Shown here: positions 1 through 11,120 of the stretch, in pieces
Layout of the letters: every line of letters begins with the position of its first letter
Position numbering within the stretch: position 1 is the first letter of the stretch
Assembly: GCF_958298935.1 (NCBI RefSeq)
Contig: NC_084929.1
Location: 32,119,501 to 32,183,500, forward strand
Length of the DNA: 64,000 bases
Reading direction: 5' to 3'
Source of the DNA: Phragmites australis
Lineage: Eukaryota; Streptophyta; Magnoliopsida; Poales; Poaceae
Notes under the pieces: model-generated
Databases searched by the model: none
What the model was told of the DNA's origin: nothing
The model's input: the letters and a program-made list of their open reading frames with translations, nothing else
Position numbers and translations under genes: made by a program

Positions 1-220
1 TGTCGTTATTCACATGATCAGTGGCTCATCTGGGTGTATACGGGTTAATATAACTTTTAAAAGCTTTCAGCTCAGAAAACTTGGGGTTAGAGCTATGCAG
101 AATTCTGTTAATTGACAACTCACATTCCAGTCCCTGTCAATTTACTGTGAATGTTTGAGCCTTCTTGTATATTATCGTAGTATGATAACCAATCTTATGT
201 GTACCTTGGTTGAGTTACAG

Positions 221-292
221 AATCGATACCGTGCAGCATTCTGGACAATGAGGAAGAATGCATCTCGGTTGAAAGCTCAGAAGCGTCAGTGA
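221..292 (+). CDS. Terminal coding exon of an unidentified gene (partial)
   Basis: A splice acceptor (TTGAGTTACAG) ends at 220 after a pyrimidine-rich stretch and is followed by 23 open codons ending in TGA at 290-292. The peptide is strongly basic (RYRAAFWTMRKNASRLKAQK) and looks like the C-terminal tail of a real protein. Bases 1-220 read as intron. The upstream exons lie outside the window, so the product cannot be named. Phase 0 at the acceptor is inferred from the absence of stops. I do not recognise the family. Confidence 0.5.
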   Translation, partial: NRYRAAFWTMRKNASRLKAQKRQ

Positions 293-599
293 GGCCATGA
301 TCATCCATGCAGCGTGACTGGTGGTATACGAGCTATTAGTCCGAGTTTTGATTAGTCCACGGTGATGTTTATCCAGGCCAGGACTACTAGGATGATCGGT
401 TCATGCCATCATTTCTTTTCACAATTGTGCTCAGACTCTACACCAAACTATGCTGCAATTAATTTAGATAGCCAAACTAGAACAGATAAAGATGTCTGAT
501 TCGGGCTTGGCATTTCTTAGGAGACGGTGACGTATGTATACCTGAACCTCTTGAATGGCAGAGGAGAAAAAGATGCGCCAGTGTAGTCGTATCTTTGTT
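293..599 (+). other. Probable 3' UTR and flank of the first gene
   Basis: Non-coding sequence directly after the stop codon of the terminal exon. No clear polyadenylation signal and no repeat structure were recognised. Confidence 0.3.
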
Positions 600-1020
600 G
601 GAAAAGTTTCAAACCAACTTATAGGAAAGGTTTTAATACCTTTGTTGTGACCTTATTCTTTTTTGTTAAAAACATGTTTTGCAAAGTTTACAACAAAATT
701 ACTAAAACTTTGTACATGAAAGTTTTAATACTTTTACTGTAAATTTTTGTGTAAAACTCGTTTCACAAAGTTTTACATGAAGGTTGTTCACTATAATTTT
801 TTTACTCTAAAAACCTAAGTTTTAGATAAACTTTTTCATATAATCTTTTTGTTCACTTAATATTGTTGGCTAAAAGTTTTCTACTGTAGAAGTATTGAAT
901 GTAACTTTTTCTAGAAAATTGTTCTGAAAAGTTATTCACGAAAATTTTGTAGACACAACTTTTTTTTTTTTAATAAAATTACTTACAAAGTTATTCACGA
1001 AAGTTTTATCGGTTTGCTAT
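600..1020. repeat. A/T-rich stretch with scattered short direct repeats
   Basis: The segment is rich in variants of ACAAAGTTTTACATGAAAG and AAAGTTATTCACGAAA, each occurring at least twice (for example near 675-720 and 757-785, and near 930-950 and 990-1005). It resembles internal sequence of an A/T-rich non-autonomous transposon, but no terminal inverted repeats or target duplication could be placed. Confidence 0.35.
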
Positions 1021-1240
1021 CAGAAGATACGCGAAGCCTGGGAGCGCTCGCGAGCGAATTAGCAGACCTCAAGCAAAGTAACAACGCTAAGAAAGTAAGG
1101 ATAAGATCTGCAGTTCTCTTTACGAGCAAAAGCCGTTGTTAAATCCTCCGAACCCACATGAGTGCACGAGAGGATCCTATGCGCGCATCGGCCACTATTC
1201 AAGTTGGCGATTGGCGAAACATGATTGCAGGGCAGAAAGC

Positions 1241-1256
1241 AAAAAAAAAAAAAAAA
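1241..1256 (-). terminator. Pol III terminator of tRNA-Asp
   Basis: A run of 16 A on the plus strand gives 16 T on the tRNA strand, starting two bases past the discriminator base. This is much longer than the four or so T needed for RNA polymerase III termination. Confidence 0.85.
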
Positions 1257-1257
1257 T

Positions 1258-1329
1258 CGCCGTTGCCGGGGATCGAACCCGGGTCACCCGCGTGACAGGC
1301 GGGAATACTCACCACTATACTACAACGAC
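1258..1329 (-). tRNA. tRNA-Asp (anticodon GTC)
   Basis: The reverse complement folds as a complete 72-nt cloverleaf. The acceptor strands GTCGTTG and CAACGGC pair with one G-U, and G follows as discriminator. The D-arm contains an A box (TAGTATAGTGGTGAGTA). The anticodon arm CCCGCCTGTCACGCGGG carries GTC at 1294-1296, and the T-arm has the B box GGTTCGATCCC. There is no intron. It is typical of plant cytosolic tRNA-Asp and should be functional. Transcription runs toward lower coordinates into the T16 terminator. Confidence 0.97.
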
Positions 1330-1413
1330 TAGCTTATGAGACGGAGAAAAATTAATCCACTTAACAGGGGAATTTTGCAGGAGGCTTCTGATTACATTAT
1401 GGCCCATCATAAA

Positions 1414-1507
1414 GAGCAATGTACATTATCAACTGTACCTTAAGCTGATCGAGCATCACTGAGCAATGTACATTATCAACTGTACCTTAAGCTGATCGAG
1501 CATCACT
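1414..1507. repeat. Perfect 47-bp tandem duplication
   Basis: Bases 1414-1460 and 1461-1507 are identical 47-mers, each beginning GAGCAATGTACATTATC and ending GAGCATCACT. Identity of the copies implies a recent duplication, upstream of the tRNA gene. Confidence 0.95.
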
Positions 1508-1925
1508 TCGATCAAACCGGGAAAAACGTGCATAAACCTTTACCGCAATTCCGTTACACAAAGTGCCTTTTTATTTGCATCTGAAACAAAAGTAGCAATT
1601 TTGCATTCAACGCCAGAGTTGCCTTCTCGTCACGATCGAACTCCCTACTGGAGCTTTTTTTTTCTGCTAGTGACATGGTACGGCCACTTGACTTTTTCTT
1701 GCATATAGTACGGCTCAACTCAAATGGCTTGGCTGCAACCTCACACATCGTTCGATATATATATGGTCGTGCACTGAAAAGATCACAAAGCATGTGCAAC
1801 TACAGTAGGAATGTAAATGAGATGGATATTTTTCGATCATACGACTGTTCAAAGATATTCAAAGTAAATATAAGATAACTAATATTCGTATTAAAACTGT
1901 TCGACACTGTCCGTTTATATGCAAT

Positions 1926-2257
1926 CTAATATACAAAGTATAGGACACAATCCCTTGGCTGGAACCCGATCCGATCCTCCCCGTCTGCAGATCATAGATG
2001 ACCTCCACGTTCTGCATCTGGAAGCTCCCAAGAACTGCCGTCGTCGTCCATCCTCCGGAACAGCGAGCACTTCACCACCACCGAGTCCTTGGGCCCGGTC
2101 ACCGCGTAGTAGCAGCTCTGCTCGGGCAGTGTGAGCTTGGCATCGCCGAGGAAGTGGAGGCTTATCGGCGGCAGCTCGTCTGTGCCTCGAGGTCGTACGA
2201 TATTTCTCATACGGTACGTAATCGAAGCGTAGAACGGGCCGGGCAGGTGAGTGTATA
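1926..2257 (-). pseudogene. Aspartic protease (nepenthesin-type) pseudogene, C-terminal part
   Basis: On the minus strand this reads as the C-terminal lobe of a plant A1-family aspartic protease. It begins with THLPGPFYA just after the CACTA boundary, continues through PPISLHFLGDAKLTLP and VVVKCSLFRRMDDD, and closes with the family hallmark GSFQMQNVEVIYDLQTGRIG. A frameshift separates MDDDG from the GSFQMQN segment. A duplicated GATCG shifts the frame again before the terminal FQPRDC-like residues and a stop at 1926-1928. The preceding part of the gene lies at 11121-11345, on the far side of the transposon. It is broken by frameshifts as well as by the insertion. Family assignment is confident; the specific paralogue is not. 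Confidence 0.85.
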
Positions 2258-2456
2258 CACCACTGTAAAAACACTGTCAGTTTTAGAAACTTTTTTCACT
2301 ATTATTGTCGGCTCGGTAGACCGGTAATGGAGGATTATTACTATCAATTGAAGGATTTGGTCGACAGTGATACCTAAGGTTACTATCGACTAAAACCTTC
2401 GATCGGCGGTGATTCGCTGAAATCATTGATGGTTGAAGATTTTAGCCGACAGTGTT
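2258..2456. repeat. CACTA terminal/subterminal repeats, 3' end
   Basis: After the terminal CACCACTGTAAAA, copies of a CTGTCGG / CCGACAGTG-type motif recur in both orientations (near 2275, 2305, 2360, 2385 and 2446). Such arrays are the expected binding sites for the element-encoded DNA-binding protein. Confidence 0.6.
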
Positions 2457-3277
2457 TTCCCTCGCCGCGTTCCTCGATCCTCCCTCTCTTTGTCCTCTCT
2501 GTACTCCCTCTCTCTTCTCTATCTCTCTGTCTCTCTCAATACATATATGTAATGATATATATATTTATTGTAAATTAATAATAAAAATACATTCATTAAT
2601 ATATAGTAATGAACACATATTACAAATCAGGCATCGACAAACACACACATATATACATAATTGTTCTCACATGTCACATCTGAAAAATCGATCGAGTTGA
2701 GCCAGTCCAGGATCTCTCTACCTCTCCCGCGATAAGGATCACGTCTGCACATTGATGACTAATGACGTGTGTACGTCCGGCAACATCAGGGGTCAATGGT
2801 GGTGGAGCGGAGGACCTGATCACGCCTGATCGACCGCAGTGTCACCTATGCTCCAGGCTCGCTGGCGTGTTAAAGATATCGAAGTCTGACGCCTAAACGA
2901 CTCTACGGTTTGAGCCTTCGGCCTCCTATGTAGCACACTGATAGGCCACTCTCTCGTCCTCCTCCTCTAAGCACGTTTACGGGACGCTGCTTCTTACTCC
3001 TTCGTAGTGCATAGCTGACGGGTCATCCTCTCATCCTACTCCTCCTAGGAACGCTTACGGGACACCGTTTCTTGCTCCTCCACAATGCACAACTGACGGA
3101 CTAGTTTCTCATCCTCCTCCTGGGGCTTACTGGCAGCTGCTTCTTGCTCCTACTTCACATCATCATCAAAAGACCATTCTATTGAAGAGTCATCCGGCGA
3201 TACCAATTTCGCATCATATATAGTAATTCATGTCATTCATTAATAAATAGTAATTAATGCCATTCATTAATATTGTG
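2457..3277. other. CACTA 3' non-coding region with CT-rich stretch
   Basis: It contains a CT-rich simple stretch (about 2478-2540) and two similar blocks near 2950-3010 and 3020-3085, with repeated phrases about tcctcctc...acgcttacgggacgc. No coding signal was recognised. Confidence 0.4.
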
Positions 3278-6200
3278 TCAATTGACAAAATATAATACGT
3301 TATCAAGCCCCTTGGTAGCCTTTCTTCTTGTTGCATACTCTTTACTAGAAGATACGGTATCATCTGAAGGTCTCTCACGCGTGGATGGTATGATTGGTTT
3401 ATAAAACTCGTCGTTTGGGTTGATAATATGTTCTAAGAAGAACCCGACCATCTGTTCTTGAAGGGCATGTATTTCTGCAAGTTGTAACACACTTGTACGT
3501 AGTTTGGAGCATTGCGTTTGAAGAATCAAAAGAATTAATCCTTGAACACATGTAAAAATTAAAAAGAAGGCATCATTATGTTATTTCATACCCCAAGATC
3601 ATTGAATCTAACAACATCTCAGTTCGGGTTTAATACGTGCATGAAAGTTAGAACATAAAACACGTAGAGATTGTTGCCGAGTGGCTGCCTCATACACTTT
3701 AAGAGGAAATAATTCGTCAGTTGAATGAATTGAACCTTTTTATTCAGTAGAAAATGCAAGACATGAATATAGATTGTGTACCGAAAAGTCAGTTTTTACA
3801 TTGTACTGCTTCCTGAATGGAAAGTGCATAACACTCTTTTTGCGGTTTCTTGTGTACGCCCTGTACGTGAATATGAATACCAATTAAACTTAGATGTAAT
3901 CGTTGAGAAGATTAAATGATCGAGTTAACCTGTTTAGTATGTCGATAAGGTGTTGGTAAGTCGTCTTATCTCTCTTTTGTGAGTCCAAGACAATGATCTT
4001 ACTCAAGTCTGGATAGATAACAAAGATAATCCAATAAAAATTGCAAATATGTCACAATAGCAAATTAGTACTGAATCGAGTTGCCCATAAAATGAGGACA
4101 CCCTGGTGCGCAAACACGTACTCATAGTTGTAGTGTAATAATATGAATTTCTTGTATTTGTGGTGAAGCATATACTTCAATAAGTAGTCCTCGGTGAAGC
4201 CTGGATTCTTCGTGACAAGTTTCTGATTCACAAGCCTAAGATCGATGAATCCTACTTTTTATCTAAGTCTTCTTCGTATGTTTGGATCTCCATTCTACGA
4301 AAGAGAGAAGTTAGATATGCAATTTTAAGGTACAAGATCATATAACAAGAATTCCAACCAGAATAAGTCATCCCCGTTGATAAAATATTCATATTTACAT
4401 CTTACAGGGAACATCTGAAAACCCTGCCTAGACTGCTCCACGTACCACTGATGTAATCGGCGCATTTGAGTTGTAAGATTTTTTTCTATATCTGGTTTGA
4501 CCAAAGGTTTGCTCAACTCAAATGATCATGTAATATCCAACTTTGATATATCAACTCCCACAATAAGCCATGCTAGTTCCTCCGCTGTTATTTTTGAATT
4601 AGCCATGAAGTCTGCAATGTTTGGAGCATCCTTAACGATTGGGTCTAGTTTGCTCTTAGTCTGCTTCTTGCTGATGCGTTCATAGTTAGTTGACGACTTA
4701 CTTGAAGCCACCTCCATATGTTTAGCTTTGGCCATTTTCATGAAAAATTTCAAGACATCTTCAGGCACAACAGGCTTCGGTGGATGTGATGGAGGATAGA
4801 AATGAGATGAGACATTGACGTCCACAATCTTTTTGGTTTCCTCAGCAGTGAGTGAATAGATATCCTTGGGTTCCGCCAACTTCTTAGATGCTACCGACTT
4901 CTTAGATGTTATTGTCTACTTGGATGTTGTAGAACCTAATCTTGTTTTCCGAGCTGATGGTTGGCTTTTTGATGATTTTGACTTCTTGAGCGATGGACTT
5001 CTTTGAGGCGATGGCTGAGTAGGTGGACTTCTTTTGAGAGATGGATGAGGAGAGGGAGATCTTCAAGGTGACTGTGGTCCGAGGTATAGTGGAGAGTAGA
5101 GATTCTCGAGAGCTGTCCCTACTGGAAACACTACATAGACATTCTCCCACGCGATGAATGTTTGCTCATTCTCTTCTATTGTGTTCGCCCCCTCCTCTAC
5201 GGGGTAGTCTACCTCAACATGGCGGTACTGGTCAACTGTCTCATCTACTTTAACCATGGCGTAGCCCTCCGGTATCGGACATCCGTGCAAATGTTCATGG
5301 GAGCCATAGGGATAAGCCACGCCGGAAGCCACCTTGATAGTAATGTTCCTAACACCAATGTGTAGTTCACACAGTGTTCGTACTGTGATGAGGTCCATAG
5401 CATAAGTGATGGAGTTAGCTCCCAGAACTCCCGTGGACGCATAGCTCCTCTGATGACTACCGGGGCTAGAGCACGCAACATTAGGAGACGCTGTCGGTCG
5501 TTCCTGTTTGCTCACAATGGCACCCCATTCACGCATGAGGTCTTGTCGTACTGCCTGTGCTATTTTTTCTTCTATATATTATCTCTCCTTTTTTAGTGTT
5601 TGTTCAAACATTTTCATCATCTTATCTTGTTCTGCCTCTCATTTTGCATCTCATCCTGCTTGGGATCTCTTTCGACTCTTATAACTGTCGCCTGGGAATC
5701 CATATTTCCAACCCATCACCCAACGCCTCGTGTGCGACCATCGTGCTCCTTATTTCCCAGGGTCAAGGTGAGCTCATCCGTATCCATGTCTGGCTTGAAA
5801 GAGCCTTGTGCAGACTGCTCCTGAACTTTCGTAAGCTTTTTTGCAAGATCTTGCATCACTTTCATGTCTTTGGAGGTCATAAAGGATAAGCTTCTATCAG
5901 ATGAGTAAGAAGCACCCCTACCAAGAAGTAAGTGTGTCGATCATTCGCTCCAGTCCTCTATCTCAGGCATGACACCTCTCTCTCACAGTTCATCTAGCTG
6001 CTGTTGCCACTGTCTTTCTTTCCTCACGTACCCATAACTACCGACTTTGTGGGTCTACAAGTTTTCTTCGAGTTTGCTTTGTTCACCTCACTCAACCTCC
6101 GTGTTTCTTCTGATAACTTGTACTATGCAAAGGCTTGCCAATGATCTTATAGTTGCAGTCATTTGTGGCAATCTGACGTTGCATATTTCTGCACATACGT

Positions 6201-6760
6201 TCTATTTAGTGTCCCATTCTAGTTCTTAAATAAAAGACGCATGATCATTAGCGTCTTACACTTAACTACTTCCATATCTGTCTCTTTAGGAAAGTCAAAC
6301 TTCTCTAATATCTTGTACCATAAGATGTCATTCTTGATCGAATCAGGAATCATGTGCGGATCACCTTGTTTGCCAGTCCACAATATGTAGCTAATAAGCA
6401 CGTGACCCTTAACAATAATCCCACAAAGTGACTTGTATGGCCCCAGAACTCTCTCTGGTGCAATTGGCTCCCCTGCTAGTGAGATCTTCGTGATCACGAA
6501 TCGTCCCATAGGCATCTTCGAGGGACCTTAGACACAATGCCGCTCCTGGGGTTACTCATTGTCGTGACCCTTCAGAGCATCAAGCATTTGTGCATAAGTG
6601 AAAAAACTATTGAGAAACTATACGATAATATGTAGAACATATGCATTCATCTACTTATGAATTACCTCACGTCTCCACAGTCGTCTATTTTGTCCAGGTT
6701 GAGGTAGTGGCTCAGACTACCTTCTTCAATTCTTGTTGGTGGCACTACATCTCCTTCTAG
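3278..6760 (-). pseudogene. CACTA second gene: Ptta/En-Spm protein with ULP1-like C-terminal domain
   Basis: Minus-strand exons are recognisable from high to low coordinates. A start-like segment is near 6755. Block 6219-6515 contains GRFVITKISLAGEPIAPERV and KSLCGIIVKGHV. Block 5063-5536 contains ITYAMDLITVRTLCELHIG, KVASGVAYPYGS and PIPEGYAMVKVDETVDQYRH. Block 4526-4879 is lysine-rich. Block 4325-4516 has LHQWYVEQSRQGF and FINGDDLFWLEF. A ULP1/C48-peptidase-like region then runs to about 3280 (VGFIDLRLVNQKL, KKFILLHYNYEY, KIIVLDSQKR, ALQEQMVGFFLEHI). This is the usual architecture of plant Ptta/En-Spm proteins. The position of the expected catalytic Cys motif (LCGYYVC in relatives) reads LYVFYV near 3640. 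Stops and frame changes show decay. Confidence 0.75.
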
Positions 6761-8670
6761 CACCTAGGCTGGATCGACCATTGGTGATGTCATCCCTTCC
6801 TAGGAGTTCTGCATACGATGACGATGAGTGGTTAAGTATTCTACATATAAAGAGCAGAGGAAGGAGGAAGATAGAGATAAAGTTGACGTGGGAGGAAGGG
6901 AGGTTATCGAAAGAGTGAGATAACCATGAAGGAGTCGATAGATAGAATGCATACACATATAATATTGTAAATGAGTACGTTATGACCACATTTAACAAAG
7001 AAAAGTCACATCTTACATAGCAAAATAGGCATAAAGGTACTGACAATTGACATATTAATATTACAAGTCACATCATCTTACATAGCAAAATAATGATGAT
7101 TACAACAAGAGTTAGGATTATGATATCTTTACATGTGAAATCACACTTCTTCTTATTTTCGAAGTTAGTCAATTTTAACTCGTCTTGGATAACTTGACCA
7201 TTGTATGTCGCAACAGCTTTATGTTTGGACTTGTCCATAATAATATGCTCTTTTGAATCCATTAACTTATGCATGGTATTTCTCCCAACTGTAGAACACT
7301 CCACTTTACCGACCACGATGAACAACATACCATGTCATAGCAGTCTTAAATTTCAGAGAATATGCAAAAATTATATACTACAAACCACACTAACACCAAA
7401 CAATGTTCTTGCAAAAAACTATTAGGCACAATGGCTCTAGCAAATGGTCTTATTAGGACTTCAATATTGATTACCTATTTAGAGAGAAAGCATTCTTCTC
7501 AAGCCAACATTTATGTGCCAGTCCTACTAGTTCAGAGAGTTTTCTTTTAGCCCAACCTAAAAGAAAATTGTTGAGGTCAACCTCAAATAGGGCGTCCAGC
7601 TCGTCTTGAGAGAAGCTGCTCTTTGAACTAGTAATACTGACACTGACTTAAGAAGAATGCTTCCTCTCCGAACAGGTAATCAATACTAAAGTCCTAGAAG
7701 TAATAAAGAAATATGGCTTCGAGCCATATCATCATCGTCACTATTTTATTGTATTTTAAAAGAAATGTTTGCTTTTCTGTAGAGAGCATTTACCTAAAAA
7801 TAGTGTATAACAACTCAATATTAATGTAAAATTTAGAAACCTAGCGGCATTTGTATCAAATTATGGAGACACTATCTCCTTTTATCATTTGCTCATCTAA
7901 CAATGAACAACAGAAGCTAACAAAAATCTATGGAATAAGCTCCACCAGTAGGATCATAATCGCACTTATACATGTCCCAATGTTCTCAGCTCGAATTGGC
8001 ATCAAAGTGCTATTACATTAAAAAACTACAGAAAAGATCGATCTACTAGAAAATGAATCATCAAAATTTGCGTACTGTGGCAGCATATAGTATTACCACT
8101 GTGAAATAAAAATCATGCATACAGAATTCATGAGCCAGAAATTATAATTCTAAACCAACCTTGAAAAAACTACACCCTATCACAGCATAATCAAACATAG
8201 TGTTAACATAGGTAAAATCATTTGCTACTAAAGAACATGAAACTAACAAATCATGCGTATGTTTCACACATAGAAAAATATGAAACAATGATGACAACCA
8301 AGTTTCTATATTAAAAACATATTATTTTAAGTTGGCTGTATCCATACATGCTGAACTCTTTTTTAGACTAAATTAACCAATATATTGCATTGGTGACATG
8401 CATCTGTAATTACATTGTAATATCGATTTACATTGCCATATGATTAATTCTATTAAACACACGAACTCTCTTTACAACTAAATAAACCAATCTCTCTATC
8501 CAGTTAGCAATATCCACACTTTATTTCTCTCTTCGGATATGTCAATGATGTACCGATGCTATAACATTTCATAGCACATCAACAAACTTGAAAATAAGAA
8601 AGATGATTCAGTTACCCTAATAATCACCACTGGAACCCCCTCTCCTCTCCTCCTCTAATCCAACATTCCA
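6761..8670. other. CACTA interior, no recognised gene
   Basis: Mostly A/T-rich. A minus-strand open stretch at 7068-7328 (86 codons) contains DSKEHIIMDKSKHKAVATYN and ends in a hydrophobic tail; I recognise no family. The central TNP2 transposase expected here was not found. Confidence 0.4.
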
Positions 8671-9066
8671 AACTAATGTGGTTCTCATGATCGACCAGTT
8701 ACCCCAACAATCACCACTGGAACCCCCTCGGAGCCAAATCGATCAAATGCAGCACACGATTAGAGCTCAGAACGGTTGGTACCTACAAGACGGTAAGGGT
8801 CTAGGCGGTGGGGTGCGCGGGTTGGGCGTCAAGAAGGACGTGAATGGCACCGGGGAGGAGGACGGCAACAACGCCAGGGAGGAGGATGACAACGTCGAGG
8901 AGGACAGGGACAGCGGGCACGGGCTCATCAGTGCGGGCTCGTGGTCCTCCGATGGCGTGGGCTCCTTGTGTCAGGAGGTGTTTTGGCGGAGGGCACAGGG
9001 AAGGGAAGGGACAAAATTTCTTAGTGTCAAAGGGCGTAGGGCATCGAGCTATTTTAAAGGAGAGGA
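8620..9066. other. Short duplicated block and GC-rich open stretch
   Basis: Two copies of a CAGTTACC(C/T)(C/T)A(A/C)...CACTGGAACCCCCTC block lie near 8610-8645 and 8698-8732. They are followed by GC-rich sequence open in several frames on both strands (8678-9220 plus, 8801-9115 minus). No domain is recognisable, and the multi-frame openness reflects composition, so I call no gene. Confidence 0.4.
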
Positions 9067-9243
9067 CATTCACTACCGGCTCAATATGACCATCGTAGTG
9101 AAATGGTACCTTCACTACCAGCTCAAGAGGACTACCGATAGTGAAACTACTTTCACTGCCGGTCTAATAAGTCCACCGGTAGTGAAAGTAGTTTCACTGC
9201 CAACCCAATATATCCACTGACAGTGAAATCCCTTTTACTGCTG
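9067..9243. repeat. Internal array of CACTACCGG-type hairpin repeats
   Basis: About four units of roughly 40-45 bp, each shaped CACTACCRG...loop...CYGGTAGTG (starts near 9069, 9111, 9155 and 9196). They are the same kind of repeat as at the element's right end (10853-11095) but lie 1.9 kb inside. They are best explained as the end of another CACTA element nested here, or as an internal duplication of the terminus. Confidence 0.65.
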
Positions 9244-9775
9244 GTGCCGCGGGGTGTAAAATATTTGTTTTAGCTTCGCGCGCGCACAAAGACTCGAACC
9301 CACGACCTACACCAAGTAAGACTGAACAAATTATTGCGCTAGTCAAGTGATTTCGATTGAGTTTGTACTATCTATATTTGTTAACATTTTGTTGACCGAA
9401 AATACTAATACATATTTATTTAATTTTGAACTTGCTATATACCAAAAGTAAGTTTTGTATGTACTTAATTTTTTCTGGTTCAATTTTCTAATTCAATAAA
9501 AAATTAAAATAAATATGTTCATACATAAGTTTCTATATTAGGGCTTGCTAATTAATTAAAAAATATAATTAGAGCTTCCTATATATATCTTAGTTTCATT
9601 GATAAATATTTTAAATAATTAAAAAATAAAAATTAATATGCTCATAACTATAGGTAATTCATTAAAAATAAAAAATAGTAATACATAGCAATAGTGCTAG
9701 CTTGTGTTATTGCTAATTTATTATTAAAAATTAAAAAATAATATGCTCAATAATAAAGACATTTTCCACCATAAA
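9244..9775. other. A/T-rich CACTA interior, probable TNP2 intron
   Basis: Repeated TAATTAAAAAAT-like sequence without coding signal lies downstream (minus strand) of the TNP2-like first exon. The GGGTTCGAGTC seen on the minus strand near 9288-9298 is a tRNA B-box-like string without a cloverleaf. Confidence 0.35.
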
Positions 9776-10102
9776 CTACATATTAGTGTATTCGCCAGTC
9801 AGTATATCGGTGCATAAGTGTTCGTCTTTTTTGCCAATGTATTGCCCTTCCTGTACGATCTCAGTTTTACCGTGCTCGGTCCAACGAGTATAGCCAGGCA
9901 TAAAACCCATTTGCAACAAGTGAGAATGTATCTGCCTGGTGGTGAAAAATTGTTTCATGTTCTTGCAATCGATGTATAGACAACACATGTATTGAGACTG
10001 TGTATTTGACTTGTGCGTCACGGCTTGTACCAGAAAACAATCCACCTCGTTCTTGTGCTATGTGCTCACACGGCTCGTATCGTACATCCATCTTCCGTCC
10101 AT
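9776..10102 (-). pseudogene. TNP2-like CACTA transposase, N-terminal transposase-associated domain
   Basis: The minus strand starts with ATG at 10102 and reads MDGRWMYDTSRVST, the conserved opening of the transposase-associated domain. After an in-frame stop it continues through VDCFLVQAV, the CKNMK segment and HLLQMGFMPGYTRWTEHGK, which matches the family's conserved G-F-x-P-G-Y-x-x-W core. Reading ends at 9776. The DDE transposase body that should follow is absent. The position, just inside the 11120 terminus, fits a CACTA first gene. Confidence 0.8.
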
Positions 10103-10852
10103 CTACAATTATATCATTATTGTAAATCTAAATTCATAATATCTAGAAGATTTTATGATCACCAACAAATAAATTACCTCGTCATCTCCTACTAGCAATT
10201 GGTCCAGGTTGGAGGAGCCGCTTTTTGCATGCTTTCGCGTCTACTTTTCATAAGTATTTGTTGGTGCCATCCCTAAAATTTTTCTTTATTATTCAACCCT
10301 TTATCTATGACTCATTAAGGAAACATGAAAAATAAATATGCTCATACATAAAGTTTCTATATTGGAGCTTGCTAATTAAATAAAATATCAAAAATACAAT
10401 TGAATCTTGCTACATACCTAAATATCATGGTGAAATTTTCTAATTCATTAAAAATCAAAATAAGGGATAAGATTAACTTTGATTTTTAAGGTAACATTTT
10501 GAGTTAAAATGCTAAATATAGGATTTAACTTGGGGGTTTCAACTTACTTAAGCTCAAGAGGCTCCTCGAAGCTTGCTTCTTCTTTTTTTTGAAAAATCTA
10601 GGGTTTATTTTCCCAAAAAATAAAGAAAAGCCAAATGGGTAAATGGAGATGAAAGAAAAGATTTTGTTTGGATAGCTAGAGAGAGCTCATCTAGAACTTC
10701 TTCTTGACTAAAAATGAGGTTAAGTGGTGGGGGAATCAAAGGGGAAGAATGAATGAAGTGGGTGCTACCATGTGAGAGTTTTGGAGGGGGAGAGAAAGTT
10801 CTGATTAAACTGCCTGTTAGCTCGAGCTTGGAGAAGGTGGGGAAGGAGGGTA
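10103..10852. other. CACTA 5' non-coding region
   Basis: A/T-rich sequence between the TNP2-like exon and the subterminal repeats. A CACCAACA...CAACCTGGAC phrase (minus strand, about 10215-10270) resembles the start region of the second CACTA gene near 6690-6750. No other coding signal. Confidence 0.35.
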
Positions 10853-11095
10853 TCACTACCAGCTCATTTAACCAGCTAACAGTGATGTTATGCTATCACT
10901 ACCGGTTGGTGGATTAAGCCGGTAGTGATGAAGGAGTAGGGCATCACTGCCCACTTAATCCATCGATCGGCAGTGATGACATTTATCACTGTAGGTTTAT
11001 AAGTCATGCTGACTGATTCTTCCTACGTGGCTTATGAACCGGCAGTGATGCCACATCACTGTAAGCCTATTTCAAATCGACAGTGATGAGCAGAC
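10853..11095. repeat. CACTA subterminal hairpin repeats, 5' end
   Basis: Five inverted-repeat units of the form ATCACTACCGG...CCGGTAGTGAT or ATCACTG...CAGTGAT, spaced about 45-70 bp, start near 10855, 10895, 10941, 10984 and 11056. Subterminal arrays of this kind are characteristic of CACTA termini. Confidence 0.75.
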
Positions 11096-11120
11096 ATATA
11101 GGCCTGGTTTTATAGTAGTG

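Larger units (their letters stand above)
2258..11120 (-). mobile_element. CACTA (En/Spm) DNA transposon, 8.86 kb, degenerate
   Basis: The termini are CACCACTGTAAAA at 2258 and, on the other strand from 11120, CACTACTATAAAA: 11 of 13 bases match. A 3-bp target duplication ATA sits at 2255-2257 and 11121-11123, as expected for CACTA elements. Both ends carry subterminal hairpin repeats (2258-2456 and 10853-11095). The coding remnants are on the minus strand: a TNP2-like N-terminal exon (9776-10102), then a Ptta/En-Spm plus ULP1-like gene (3278-6760), in the usual order for the superfamily. Most of TNP2 is missing, so the element cannot be autonomous. The host flanks on both sides are pieces of one aspartic protease gene, which confirms the boundaries independently. 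Confidence 0.88.

Noticed and set aside
1136..1339. 67-codon plus-strand frame
   Set aside because: It lies across the tRNA-Asp gene on the opposite strand; composition artefact.
9285..9340. tRNA-like B box (minus GGGTTCGAGTC)
   Set aside because: No acceptor stem, D-arm or anticodon arm can be formed around it; it lies within CACTA sequence.
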